Origin: Inhella proteolytica
GTDB lineage: Bacteria > Pseudomonadota > Gammaproteobacteria > Burkholderiales > Burkholderiaceae_C
Direction of reading: 5' to 3'
DNA: 64,000 nucleotides
Assembly: GCF_016093275.1 (NCBI RefSeq)
Contig: NZ_JAEDAK010000002.1
Coordinates: 1-64,000 of the forward strand
Shown here: in pieces, positions 1 to 7,434 of the stretch
Layout of the letters: every line of letters begins with the position of its first letter
Position numbering within the stretch: the stretch's first letter is position 1
Made by a program: the position numbers and the translations under genes
The notes under the pieces: model-generated
Databases searched by the model: none
Told to the model about the DNA's origin: nothing
Seen by the model: only the letters and a program-made list of their open reading frames with translations

Positions 1-625
1 TGGCGGCCGCGCTGGCGCTGGGGCTGGCGGGGGCAAGCGCCTGGGGCTGCGGCAGGCTGGGCGCCGGCTGGGTCGGGCTGGGGGCCGCGGCTTCCGGGGT
101 GCGCGCGGGCTCCGGGGCCGGCATGCGCTCGGCGGCCGGCTCGGGCAGGCGCGTGGGCGGCGTGGCAGGAAGTGCCGGCAAGGGGATGGTCTTCCTGGCC
201 CCCACCGGCACCTGCACCGGCGCAGGCACCGGTGCAGGCGGCACCGAACGCTCGACCGCGGCGGGCTCAGGGGCCGGCTCCGGCTCGGCCTGCGCAGCTG
301 CCTTCTCATCGGCCAGGGCCGGGCTCAGATCGCCGCGCGCGGCTGGCGTGGCCTGCGGTGCCGCGGTGGCGACCGGAGCCGCACCGGCACCCGGGCTGCC
401 GAAGGTCCACACCGGATCGACCGGCTCGGCCGGGCGCAGGGCGAGGTAGAGCGCCACGCTCAGCAGGCCCAGCGCCAGCCCCACCAGGGTCCAGGTCAGA
501 CCCTGCGGGCGCTGCGGGCGCGCGCCCGTTGCAGCCGCGCCGCCGCGCTGCGGGCCATGGGCACTCAGGGTGAACGGGGCGGCGTCAAGGCCGCTTTCGG
601 CATGGATGGATGAGGGAAAACGCAT
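1..625 (-). CDS. Pro/Ala-rich single-pass membrane protein (C-terminus cut off by window edge)
   Basis: The reading frame is open from the ATG at 625 to the window edge, about 208 codons without a stop, so the C-terminus is missing. A GGAG sequence lies about ten bases before the ATG. The first 42 residues are polar, then residues of about 43-65 form one hydrophobic segment (TWTLVGLALGLLSVALYLAL). The rest is a long linker rich in Pro, Ala and Glu, as in TonB-like or SPOR-domain proteins that span the periplasm. No catalytic domain is visible in the available part, so no function is assigned. It lies downstream of the diguanylate cyclase on the same strand, 108 bases away, with its own candidate upstream motif (see 712-730). 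Confidence 0.7.
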   Translation of the reverse strand, partial: MRFPSSIHAESGLDAAPFTLSAHGPQRGGAAATGARPQRPQGLTWTLVGLALGLLSVALYLALRPAEPVDPVWTFGSPGAGAAPVATAAPQATPAARGDLSPALADEKAAAQAEPEPAPEPAAVERSVPPAPVPAPVQVPVGARKTIPLPALPATPPTRLPEPAAERMPAPEPARTPEAAAPSPTQPAPSLPQPQALAPASPSASAAA

Positions 626-711
626 CGGGTTCGCTCCTTCGGCGCCTGGTCGGGCCGCATGGCGCCAGTGTGCGAACGCCCGCACGCAGCGCTTGTCGGC
701 CAAGCCCACAA

Positions 712-730
712 GCGCATGTAGGACAAGGCC
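712..730 (-). promoter_or_regulatory. Upstream motif shared with 3869-3888 (site 1)
   Basis: On the plus strand this reads GCGCATGTAGGACAAGGCC. A near copy, GCGCGTGTAGGACGAGGGCC, lies at 3869-3888. Each copy sits 70-90 bases before the start codon of a minus-strand gene (625 and 3797) and in the same orientation. That placement fits a regulator or alternative-sigma site. The identity of the binding protein is unknown; only two copies were noticed by eye. Confidence 0.3.
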
Positions 731-733
731 GCT

Positions 734-2062
734 TCAGCCGGCTGCACGGACACCCGGGCCCTGCCCCGCGCGTGCAGGGCCACGCGGGCGCCGGCCCAGG
801 GCCGCCGAATGGAAGCGCACGGCGTCGCGCCCGGCCTGCTTGGCGGCGTACATGGCCACGTCGGCCGCCTCCACCAGCTCCTGCACCCCGGTGGCGTGCA
901 GGGGCAGGCTGGCCACACCCACGCTGGCCGAGAGCTGAACCCGCGCGTCCAGCTCGAAGGGCTCGCGGCAGGCCGCCAGCAGCTTGTGCGCCACCTGCGC
1001 CAGCATCTCGGGCTGGGTGCCGGCCACCAGCACCACAAATTCATCACCGCCCAGCCGGGCGGCGAAGTCCTGCTGGCGCAGGCTGGCGCGCAGGCGCTGG
1101 GCCAGGGTCTGCAGCAGGCAGTCGCCCTGGGCGTGGCCGAGGCTGTCGTTGACGGCCTTGAAGCCGTCCAGATCGAGAAACAGCAGCGAGAAGCCTTCGC
1201 CACAACGCTCGTAGCGCGCCAGCAGCGCCTGCAGCTGCTGCTCGAACTGGTGGCGGTTGGGCAGGCCGGTGAGCGGGTCATGGAAAGCCAAGTGCTGGAT
1301 CTGCCCGCTCTGCTGGCGCAGGGGGCTGATGTCGGAGAAGGTCAGCACGCGCTGCGTGAGCCGGCCGTCGGCGTCGCGCACCTCGGCCAGGTGCTCCCAG
1401 GCCGGGAAGAAGCTGCCGTCGCGGCGCCGACAGACCACCTCGCCATGGCGCGTGCCGCCCGCGGTGGCCACGCGGTCGCCGGCACGGCGCGCGTGCAGGA
1501 ATTCGGCCGGCTGGCGCCCGCGCACCTCGTCCAGCGTCCAGCCCGTCAGTGCCGCGAAGGCCGGGTTGACGGCCTGCACGCGATCGTCGGCATCGAGCAC
1601 GGCGATGGCGTCGGCGCTGGCCTCGAAGACCTGGCCGGCCTGGCGCTGCTGGCGCAGGCGTTCGCGGTCCAGCCGGTGGCGCGCCACGGCCATGTGCAGC
1701 GTGGCGTTGAGCTCGCGCACTTCGATGGGCTTGAGCAGGTAGCCATAGGGCGGCAGCTGGCTGGCGCGCTCCAGGTGTTCGACGCCGGCATAGGCCGTCA
1801 GGTAGACGACCGGGATGTCGAGCTCGCTCGCGATGCGCTGCGCTGCGCTCACGCCATCTCCGCCGCGGCCCAGGTTGATGTCCATCAGCACCAGGTCGGG
1901 GCGCAGCGCGCGCGCCTGCTCGCAGGCCTCGGCCTCCGAGGCGCTGATGCCGAGCACGACGAAGCCGAGGTCTCGCAGGGCGTTGCGCAGGTCCAGCGCG
2001 ACAATGCGCTCGTCCTCCACGACCAGGATGCGGATGGCGCCGGCGTCAGGATGCTGAATCAT
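734..2062 (-). CDS. Response regulator diguanylate cyclase (REC-PAS-GGDEF)
   Basis: A 442-residue cytoplasmic regulator predicted to make cyclic di-GMP from two GTP. Order of domains: receiver (about 10-125) with phospho-acceptor Asp61 in LVLMDINL and Lys111 in LLKP; PAS (about 140-250); GGDEF (about 260-425) with intact GGDEF at 338-342. An RQQD inhibitory I-site is at 329-332, exactly five residues before the signature, so product inhibition is expected. The ATG at 2062 has GGAGGAG about ten bases upstream. It overlaps the last 17 bases of the upstream histidine kinase gene, so the two are probably co-transcribed and form a kinase/output pair. The last 20 residues are a low-complexity Gly/Arg/Ala tail. 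Confidence 0.93.
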   Translation of the reverse strand: MIQHPDAGAIRILVVEDERIVALDLRNALRDLGFVVLGISASEAEACEQARALRPDLVLMDINLGRGGDGVSAAQRIASELDIPVVYLTAYAGVEHLERASQLPPYGYLLKPIEVRELNATLHMAVARHRLDRERLRQQRQAGQVFEASADAIAVLDADDRVQAVNPAFAALTGWTLDEVRGRQPAEFLHARRAGDRVATAGGTRHGEVVCRRRDGSFFPAWEHLAEVRDADGRLTQRVLTFSDISPLRQQSGQIQHLAFHDPLTGLPNRHQFEQQLQALLARYERCGEGFSLLFLDLDGFKAVNDSLGHAQGDCLLQTLAQRLRASLRQQDFAARLGGDEFVVLVAGTQPEMLAQVAHKLLAACREPFELDARVQLSASVGVASLPLHATGVQELVEAADVAMYAAKQAGRDAVRFHSAALGRRPRGPARAGQGPGVRAAG

Positions 2063-3797
2063 GGTGGGGCTCCTCCACTTCAAATTCCAGTTCGAACGCG
2101 GTGCCCGCACCGCCTTCGCTGTCCAGACGGCGGATCACGCCGCCCAGCTGTTCACCCAGGGCCGGCACGAGCTGAAAGCCCAGGCTGTCGCCCTCGCCCA
2201 GCACGCTGTCGGCCGGCAGACCGATGCCGTTGTCGGCCACCCGCACCGCCAGCCGGCCCGCGCTGCGCTGAAAGGCGTCGACGCGGATCCAGCCCGCGCG
2301 CCCATCCGCAAAGCCGTGCTTGAAGGCGTTGCTGACGAGCTCGTTGACGATCAGCCCGACCGGCACCGCCTGGTCGAGCGCGATGGCCAGCTCGGCATCG
2401 GGCACGCGCACCTCCAGCGCCACGCGGCCGGCCAGCTGACCGTGGCTGTCGCGCAGCAGCGCGCCCAGCCGGCTCAGGAAGCTGCCCAGGCGCAGCGCGC
2501 TGAAGCTGGTGGATTCGTACAGCAGCTGGTGCGTCAGCGCCATCGCGCGCACGCGATCGATATTGCTCTGCAGCGCGGCCTGGGCACTGGCCTCGACGCA
2601 ACGCGATTGCAGGCGCAGCAGGCTGGCGATCACCTGCAGGTTGTTCTTGACGCGGTGGTGAACCTCGTTGAGCAGCACCGTCTTCTCGCGCAGGTTCTGG
2701 CGCAGCTCGCGCTGCAGGCGCTCGCGCTCCCCCACGTCCACCAGGGTCAGCAGGGTCTGCGGCGGCTCGCTGCCCGGCACGGGATTGAGCTCCAGCTCCA
2801 GCGCCAGCTCGTGCCCGGCCGCGTGCTGGCCGGTGACGCGCACCGGCACGCGGGCCTGCGCGCCCTCGGGCAGGCCGCACAGCTCGCCGTCGGCCGCGGC
2901 CCAGACGCCCGGGATCAGGCGTTCGATGCCGCGGCCCACCAACTCCTTGGCGTTCCAGCCGAACAGCTCGCTGCAGGCCGGGTTGACGGTGGCGATGCGC
3001 CCCTGCACATCCAGCAGCGCCAGGCCCTGGGGCACGGCCTGGTAGATGCTGCGAAAGCGCGCCATGGTGCTGCGCAGCAGGCGCTCGCCGACCTTGCGGT
3101 CCGTCACATCGATGCCAGTGGCCATGAGCAGGCGCGGCCGCCCGGTGGGGTTGGCACAGGGGGCCAGCACGAAGTCGAGCGACATGCGGGTGTCAAAGCG
3201 CATACGCAGCACCACGTCCTCGCGCACCACGCTGCCGGCGGCACAGCGCTGCACCGCCTCGCGCAGCCATTGCTGCAGGGCCGCGTCGTGGCTCCACCAG
3301 GGGGTGTCCCAGAGGTCCAGGCCGAGCACCTCGTCGGCCTGCATGCCGCCGGCGTCCAGGGGCGCACGGTTCACATGCAGCAGCCGGCCCGTGGGGCTGA
3401 GCACCATCACGAAGGCGGGCACCTGATCCAGCAGCGCGGCCCAAGGCAGCTCGGGCGGCCCCGGCGCCGCCGGGCCCTCGTGCATCAGCACCAGCACCCG
3501 GTGCAGGGGCGGGCTGCCCAGCACGCGGGCGCGCCAGCAGGCATCGCCCTGGCGCTGCTGCGCCTCCAGCGGGCCAGGCTGGGCCAGGGTGTCGAGCAGC
3601 CCGGCGGGCCAGCTGGCATCCAGCGCCTCCAGCGCGCTGGCGCTGCAGGGCGCCGAAGCCTCCGCCGCCGGCCAGCGCTCCTGCAGGCCGGCGCTGCAGG
3701 CCAGCAGCACCCCGCCGGGCGTGAACAGCGCCCAGGCCTGCGCGCCCTCGCGTTGAGCCAGCGCGTCCAGCGCCAGCTGAGCCATGGCGTCCTGCAT
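2046..3797 (-). CDS. PAS-containing sensor histidine kinase (HisKA_2/HWE-like type)
   Basis: A 583-residue soluble kinase without membrane segments. There are two PAS-like regions (about 117-230 and 245-355). A HisKA_2-type dimerisation helix follows, with the motif EVHHRVKNNLQ at 378-388 (His380/381), then an HATPase with N-box NELVSNAFKHG and a DNGIGLP G-box. This kinase type commonly works with regulators that lack DNA-binding outputs, which fits the REC-PAS-GGDEF protein encoded directly downstream (17-base overlap). The N-terminal 110 residues look like a degenerate sensor domain. The ATG at 3797 has GGGAG six bases upstream. An in-frame extension further upstream would run into the divergent gene at 4015 and is not supported. 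Confidence 0.92.
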   Translation of the reverse strand: MQDAMAQLALDALAQREGAQAWALFTPGGVLLACSAGLQERWPAAEASAPCSASALEALDASWPAGLLDTLAQPGPLEAQQRQGDACWRARVLGSPPLHRVLVLMHEGPAAPGPPELPWAALLDQVPAFVMVLSPTGRLLHVNRAPLDAGGMQADEVLGLDLWDTPWWSHDAALQQWLREAVQRCAAGSVVREDVVLRMRFDTRMSLDFVLAPCANPTGRPRLLMATGIDVTDRKVGERLLRSTMARFRSIYQAVPQGLALLDVQGRIATVNPACSELFGWNAKELVGRGIERLIPGVWAAADGELCGLPEGAQARVPVRVTGQHAAGHELALELELNPVPGSEPPQTLLTLVDVGERERLQRELRQNLREKTVLLNEVHHRVKNNLQVIASLLRLQSRCVEASAQAALQSNIDRVRAMALTHQLLYESTSFSALRLGSFLSRLGALLRDSHGQLAGRVALEVRVPDAELAIALDQAVPVGLIVNELVSNAFKHGFADGRAGWIRVDAFQRSAGRLAVRVADNGIGLPADSVLGEGDSLGFQLVPALGEQLGGVIRRLDSEGGAGTAFELEFEVEEPHHDSAS

Positions 3798-3868
3798 GCA
3801 ACTCCCTTCACACAACCACCGCCATGCTGAAGGCGGCCCTGCCGCACTCGTGTCGGCGCAGGGCGGAT

Positions 3869-3888
3869 GCGCGTGTAGGACGAGGGCC
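3869..3888 (-). promoter_or_regulatory. Upstream motif shared with 712-730 (site 2)
   Basis: Second copy of a roughly 19-20 base element (core TGTAGGAC on the plus strand), 72 bases before the histidine kinase start at 3797. It lies in the 217-base divergent region between the kinase and the gene at 4015. No other feature of that region is convincing. Confidence 0.3.
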
Positions 3889-4014
3889 TGTTCACACGGC
3901 GGGAAGCCGCGCGAAAGAGCCTGGTTCTCGGATCGCCGCGCGTCAGACAACTCCCACACCGCAATCCGGTGCGCACCGACAGTCACGGAAGCGGCCGCGG
4001 TTGACATTGCAGGC

Positions 4015-4938
4015 ATGTCCTTCTTTTCTCCCCAGCCGCCACCGCCCGACGCGCCGTCCGGCGCGCCTGCGCCGCGTGAGCTGGCGGCCGCCATGGCCCT
4101 GCGCCTGGGTGCGCGGGCGCATGAGCGGCCACCGCGCCAAGGCCCCTTCCTGCTGGTGCTGGAAGCCGGGCTGCGGCAGCAGGACGCGCCCGAGCTGGCG
4201 GCACTCAAGCAGCTGCTCCTGCTGCAGGGCCTGAGCAGCATTGCGCTGGAGTGCCAGGGGCCGCAGGACCTGCAGGCGTGCGCGCAGTTCGCCGCCGGCC
4301 TGGCCGCCAGTCAGGAAGGCTTTGTGATCGGCATCGGCGGCGCCGCCCTGACCCTGCAGCTGGCGCGTGCAGCCTGGACACGGGGCTGCCCGCTGGGCCT
4401 GCTGGCGCGCGGCCCGGGCCGACAGCTCGCGCATCTGCACGGGCTGCCGCAGGACCTGCCCCTGGCCGTGCAGGCCTGGCAGCGCCGCCTGGCCACGCCG
4501 GCGGCGGTAGGCTTGCTGAACGGCGAGCCCTTCTTCGCCGAAGCCCGGCTGGCGCCCGCCGCGTCCGAGGCGGGGCAACCGTCGGCATTCGGTCTGCCCT
4601 GGCGGCACCACGACCCCGCCAGCCCGGCCCACCCGCCCACCACGCTGCGCCTGCGGCTGGACCAGGACGCGGCGCCGGAGCTGGTGCGGGCCTTGCAGGC
4701 CGGCACCCAGCTGCCAGGGGCGGGGCCGGCCGGGCCCACCCCGGCGCGCGCGCTGCACGCGCTGATCCGCTTGGCCGACGGCAGCAGCCAGCTGCGGCCA
4801 TTTCACAGCGCCATTGCACTGGCGCAGGATGCGGAGGCGGGCCTTCGGCTGGAGATCGACGGCCAGCCGGCCGCCGAAGCCGGCCACGCCGCCCTGCGGC
4901 TGGCCGACACACCCCTGCTGCTGATGCGCGGGTGTTGA
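4015..4938 (+). CDS. Degenerate diacylglycerol/lipid-kinase-like (YegS/LCB5 fold) protein
   Basis: A 307-residue protein with the layout of a DAGK catalytic domain but with its key loops altered. Where kinases carry GGDGT, this protein has GGAAL (108-112). Where they carry PxGTxND, it has ARGPGRQLA (131-139), followed by the usual HGLP and a VGLLNGEPFF strand that matches the family's next segment. Near the C-terminus LRLEIDGQPA resembles the conserved iDGEp turn. The nucleotide-binding Asp and Thr are therefore missing, so catalysis is unlikely and a binding or regulatory role is inferred. The assignment rests on pattern alignment by eye. It stands between two signalling modules and diverges from the kinase gene. 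The start is uncertain because the ribosome-binding site is weak. Confidence 0.6.
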   Translation: MSFFSPQPPPPDAPSGAPAPRELAAAMALRLGARAHERPPRQGPFLLVLEAGLRQQDAPELAALKQLLLLQGLSSIALECQGPQDLQACAQFAAGLAASQEGFVIGIGGAALTLQLARAAWTRGCPLGLLARGPGRQLAHLHGLPQDLPLAVQAWQRRLATPAAVGLLNGEPFFAEARLAPAASEAGQPSAFGLPWRHHDPASPAHPPTTLRLRLDQDAAPELVRALQAGTQLPGAGPAGPTPARALHALIRLADGSSQLRPFHSAIALAQDAEAGLRLEIDGQPAAEAGHAALRLADTPLLLMRGC

Positions 4939-4980
4939 GCAGGGGCGCATGAGACACAAGAGCGGCAAGAGACACTAGGC

Positions 4981-5418
4981 ATGCAGGTCCCAACCCATCA
5001 CGAACAACCGAACATGGCCAAGGTCAAAGCCTTCATCGTCGAGGACAGCCCCGTCATCCTGGAAAACCTGGTGTCGACGCTGGAAGACCTGACCAGCGTC
5101 GAGGTGGTGGGCTGCGTGACCGAGGAGGCCGCGGCCGTGGCGGCGCTGCGCCAGCCCGAGGCGGCCGACATCGACCTCTACATCATTGACGTGTTCCTGC
5201 GCGCCGGCACCGGCCTGGGCGTGCTGCAGGCGGCACTGGAGCTGAGCCTGCCGGGGCGCTTCGTCGTGCTGACGAACTACGCCACCGCCGAGATGCGGCG
5301 CCGCTGCCTGGCGCTGGGCGCCGAGCGGGTGTTCGACAAGAGCCGCGATCTGGACGAGCTGATTGCCTACTGTGCCGAGCTGTGTGGCGAAGGCACGCGG
5401 CCGGCGCCGCTGCTCTGA
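4981..5418 (+). CDS. Stand-alone receiver-domain response regulator
   Basis: A 145-residue protein that is essentially one receiver domain. It shows VEDSP (acidic pocket), phospho-acceptor Asp70 in LYIIDVF, Thr98 in VVLTNY and Lys120 in VFDKS. There is no DNA-binding or enzymatic output domain. Its stop overlaps the start of the CHASE3 histidine kinase by one base (TGATG), so they are translationally linked and probably form a pair. A second possible start, ATG at 5014 (MAKVKAF), would remove 11 residues; neither has a strong ribosome-binding site. Confidence 0.88.
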   Translation: MQVPTHHEQPNMAKVKAFIVEDSPVILENLVSTLEDLTSVEVVGCVTEEAAAVAALRQPEAADIDLYIIDVFLRAGTGLGVLQAALELSLPGRFVVLTNYATAEMRRRCLALGAERVFDKSRDLDELIAYCAELCGEGTRPAPLL

Positions 5419-6779
5419 TGTCCCTGAGCCGCCGCCTGCCACCGAATTGGCGCTGGCCCTGGGTGCTCACCGCCCTGGTGCTGGCGCTGGGCGTCTCGGC
5501 CGTGGTACTGCTGGCCGAATCGTCCTACCGGCTGGCGCGCGAGGCACTCGATGGCGTCGAGCACCGCAATGCGCTGCGCTTCGACATCGCCACCCTGTTC
5601 CAGCGCCTGAACCAGGCGGAGTCGGCGCAGCGCGGCTTTCTGCTCACCGGACGCGACAGCTATCTCGACGAAGTGTTGCGCCAGGGCCAGCAGGTCAACG
5701 AGGCGCTGGCGCGAGTGAAGGGCTATTACCAGGACGGCGAGAACGCCAAGCGCGGCGCGCTGCTGGGCGAGGCCGTGCTGCAGAAGCATTCGGAGATCAA
5801 GCTCACCACCGAGCTCTACCGTGCTGGGCGCCACGATGCCTGGCGCAGCGTGGTGCTCACCGACATCGGCCGCGAGCAGATGGAGGCCGCGCGCAAGGCC
5901 ACCACCGAGCTGCTGGCCCTGGAAGCGCAGCTGCTGCAGGCCGACCGCCGCGCCATCCACCGCGCGCTGAACCTCGGCCGCATCGGCGCCTACCTGCTCA
6001 CCGGGGTGGGCCTGCTGGCCCTGGTGCTGTTCCTGCGCAAGAACGCCATCCTGCACGAGCTGCAGCGCGCCGCCGCACGCGATCTGGTGGCCGAGCGCGA
6101 CCGGCTGGACGCCGAGGTGATGCACCGCACCCAGGAGCTGACCGAGCTGGCCCGCCACCTGCAGACCGTGCGCGAGGACGAGCGTGCGCGCCTGGCGCGC
6201 GAGCTGCACGACGAACTGGGCGGCCTGCTGACCGCCGCCAAGCTGGACCTGGCGCGCCTGGTGCGCATGCACCGCAAGGAACAACCCGAGTTGGTGGAGC
6301 GGCTGCAGCACATGGCCAAGCTGATCGACGAGGGCATCGCCATCAAGCGCCGCATCATCGAAGACCTGCGACCCTCGGCCCTCACCAATCTGGGCCTGCT
6401 GCCGGCGCTGGAGATCCTGACGGCGGAGTTCGCCGAACGCAGCGGCCTGCGCGTTGACACCCGGCTGGAGCCGGTGCCCCTGGCCGGTGACGCCGCACTC
6501 GCCGTGTACCGCCTGGTGCAGGAGAGCCTGACCAATGTGGCCAAGCACGCGCAGGCGCGCGAGGTGACGGTGGAGCTCGGCCCGGCGGCCGACGGCGGGC
6601 TGGCCTGCGAGGTGCTGGTGCGGGATGACGGCGCGGGCTTTCTGCCCAGCACGCGCCGCGCCGGCCACCATGGCCTGGTGGGCATGCGCTACCGCATCGA
6701 ATCCCTGCAGGGGCGGATGCAGATCCAGTCCGCGCCCGGCCAGGGCTGCACGGTGCGGGCGCGGCTGCCGCTTTCCTGA
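5418..6779 (+). CDS. CHASE3-domain sensor histidine kinase (HisKA_3, NarX/DegS-like)
   Basis: A 453-residue inner-membrane kinase. The first membrane segment is about 13-33. A CHASE3-like helical periplasmic domain (about 35-185) contains AESAQRGFLLTG, typical of the family. The second membrane segment is about 188-207. A coiled coil leads to a HisKA_3 domain with RARLARELHDELGG (His264). The HATPase has N-box VQESLTNVAKHA and G-box DDGAGF, and a GLVGMRYRIESLQG C-terminus as in NarX/UhpB kinases. Such kinases normally phosphorylate LuxR-type DNA-binding regulators, but the co-transcribed partner here is receiver-only. It ends one base before the convergent maiA stop. Confidence 0.92.
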   Translation: MSLSRRLPPNWRWPWVLTALVLALGVSAVVLLAESSYRLAREALDGVEHRNALRFDIATLFQRLNQAESAQRGFLLTGRDSYLDEVLRQGQQVNEALARVKGYYQDGENAKRGALLGEAVLQKHSEIKLTTELYRAGRHDAWRSVVLTDIGREQMEAARKATTELLALEAQLLQADRRAIHRALNLGRIGAYLLTGVGLLALVLFLRKNAILHELQRAAARDLVAERDRLDAEVMHRTQELTELARHLQTVREDERARLARELHDELGGLLTAAKLDLARLVRMHRKEQPELVERLQHMAKLIDEGIAIKRRIIEDLRPSALTNLGLLPALEILTAEFAERSGLRVDTRLEPVPLAGDAALAVYRLVQESLTNVAKHAQAREVTVELGPAADGGLACEVLVRDDGAGFLPSTRRAGHHGLVGMRYRIESLQGRMQIQSAPGQGCTVRARLPLS

Positions 6780-6780
6780 C

Positions 6781-7419
6781 TTATTCGGCGTCCGGCACGC
6801 GGCTCGGGTGCGTGTCGGCAAAGGCCGGCAGTGCCATGCAGGCCTCGAACACCTGCATCACGGCGCTCAGATGCTCGATGCGCGCCTCGAAGCGCTGCGC
6901 ATTGAAGACCTGGGGCACCAGCACGCAGTCGGCATAGCCGGGGGTGTCGCCGCAGCAGAAGCGGCCCTTGCGGCCCTCGGCCAGCAGGCGCTCGTTGACC
7001 ACCGCCAGGCCCTGCTCCACCCAGTGCCGGTACCAGCCGTTCTTGGCGTCCTCGGCCACGCCCAGCGTGTTCTTCAGGTACTTGAGCACGCGCAGGTTGT
7101 TGAGCGGGTGGATCTCGCAAGCGATGTCCAGCGCCAGCGAACGCACATAGGCGCGCGCCAGCGGCTCGGCGGGCAGCAGCGGCGGCTCAGGGTGGGTCTC
7201 CTCCAGGAACTCCAGGATGGCGAGCGATTGCGTGACGCGCTCGCCGTCGGCCCACAGCGCCGGCAGCAGATGAGCCGGCCCCAGGCGCTCGTGCGCCAGC
7301 TGCTCGCCCTTGACGAGGTGCACACCGTGGTAATCGCAAGCCAGGCCCTTGAGCGCCAGCGCGGCGCGCACGCGCCAACTGGCCGAGGAACGGAAGTAGG
7401 AATACAGCTCAAGCTTCAT
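6781..7419 (-). CDS. maiA: Maleylacetoacetate isomerase (zeta-class glutathione transferase)
   Basis: A 212-residue cytoplasmic enzyme that isomerises maleylacetoacetate to fumarylacetoacetate with glutathione, in tyrosine/homogentisate breakdown. The N-terminal thioredoxin fold carries the zeta-class signature SSASWRVRAAL (11-21; usual form SSCSWRVR with Ser in place of Cys here). The helical C-terminal domain has the conserved EIHPLNNLRVLKYL and the GDTPGYADCVLVPQVFNAQRF segment. Length is normal for the family. The ATG at 7419 was preferred to a TTG two codons upstream. The usual neighbours, fumarylacetoacetase and homogentisate dioxygenase, are not nearby. The gene lies 15 bases after the metalloprotease gene on the same strand. 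Confidence 0.93.
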   Translation of the reverse strand: MKLELYSYFRSSASWRVRAALALKGLACDYHGVHLVKGEQLAHERLGPAHLLPALWADGERVTQSLAILEFLEETHPEPPLLPAEPLARAYVRSLALDIACEIHPLNNLRVLKYLKNTLGVAEDAKNGWYRHWVEQGLAVVNERLLAEGRKGRFCCGDTPGYADCVLVPQVFNAQRFEARIEHLSAVMQVFEACMALPAFADTHPSRVPDAE

Positions 7420-7434
7420 GGTCAAAGTCCAGAC

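Noticed and set aside
4001-4006. TTGACA as a -35 promoter box before the lipid-kinase-like gene
   Set aside because: It is only nine bases before the ATG and no -10 box follows at proper spacing.
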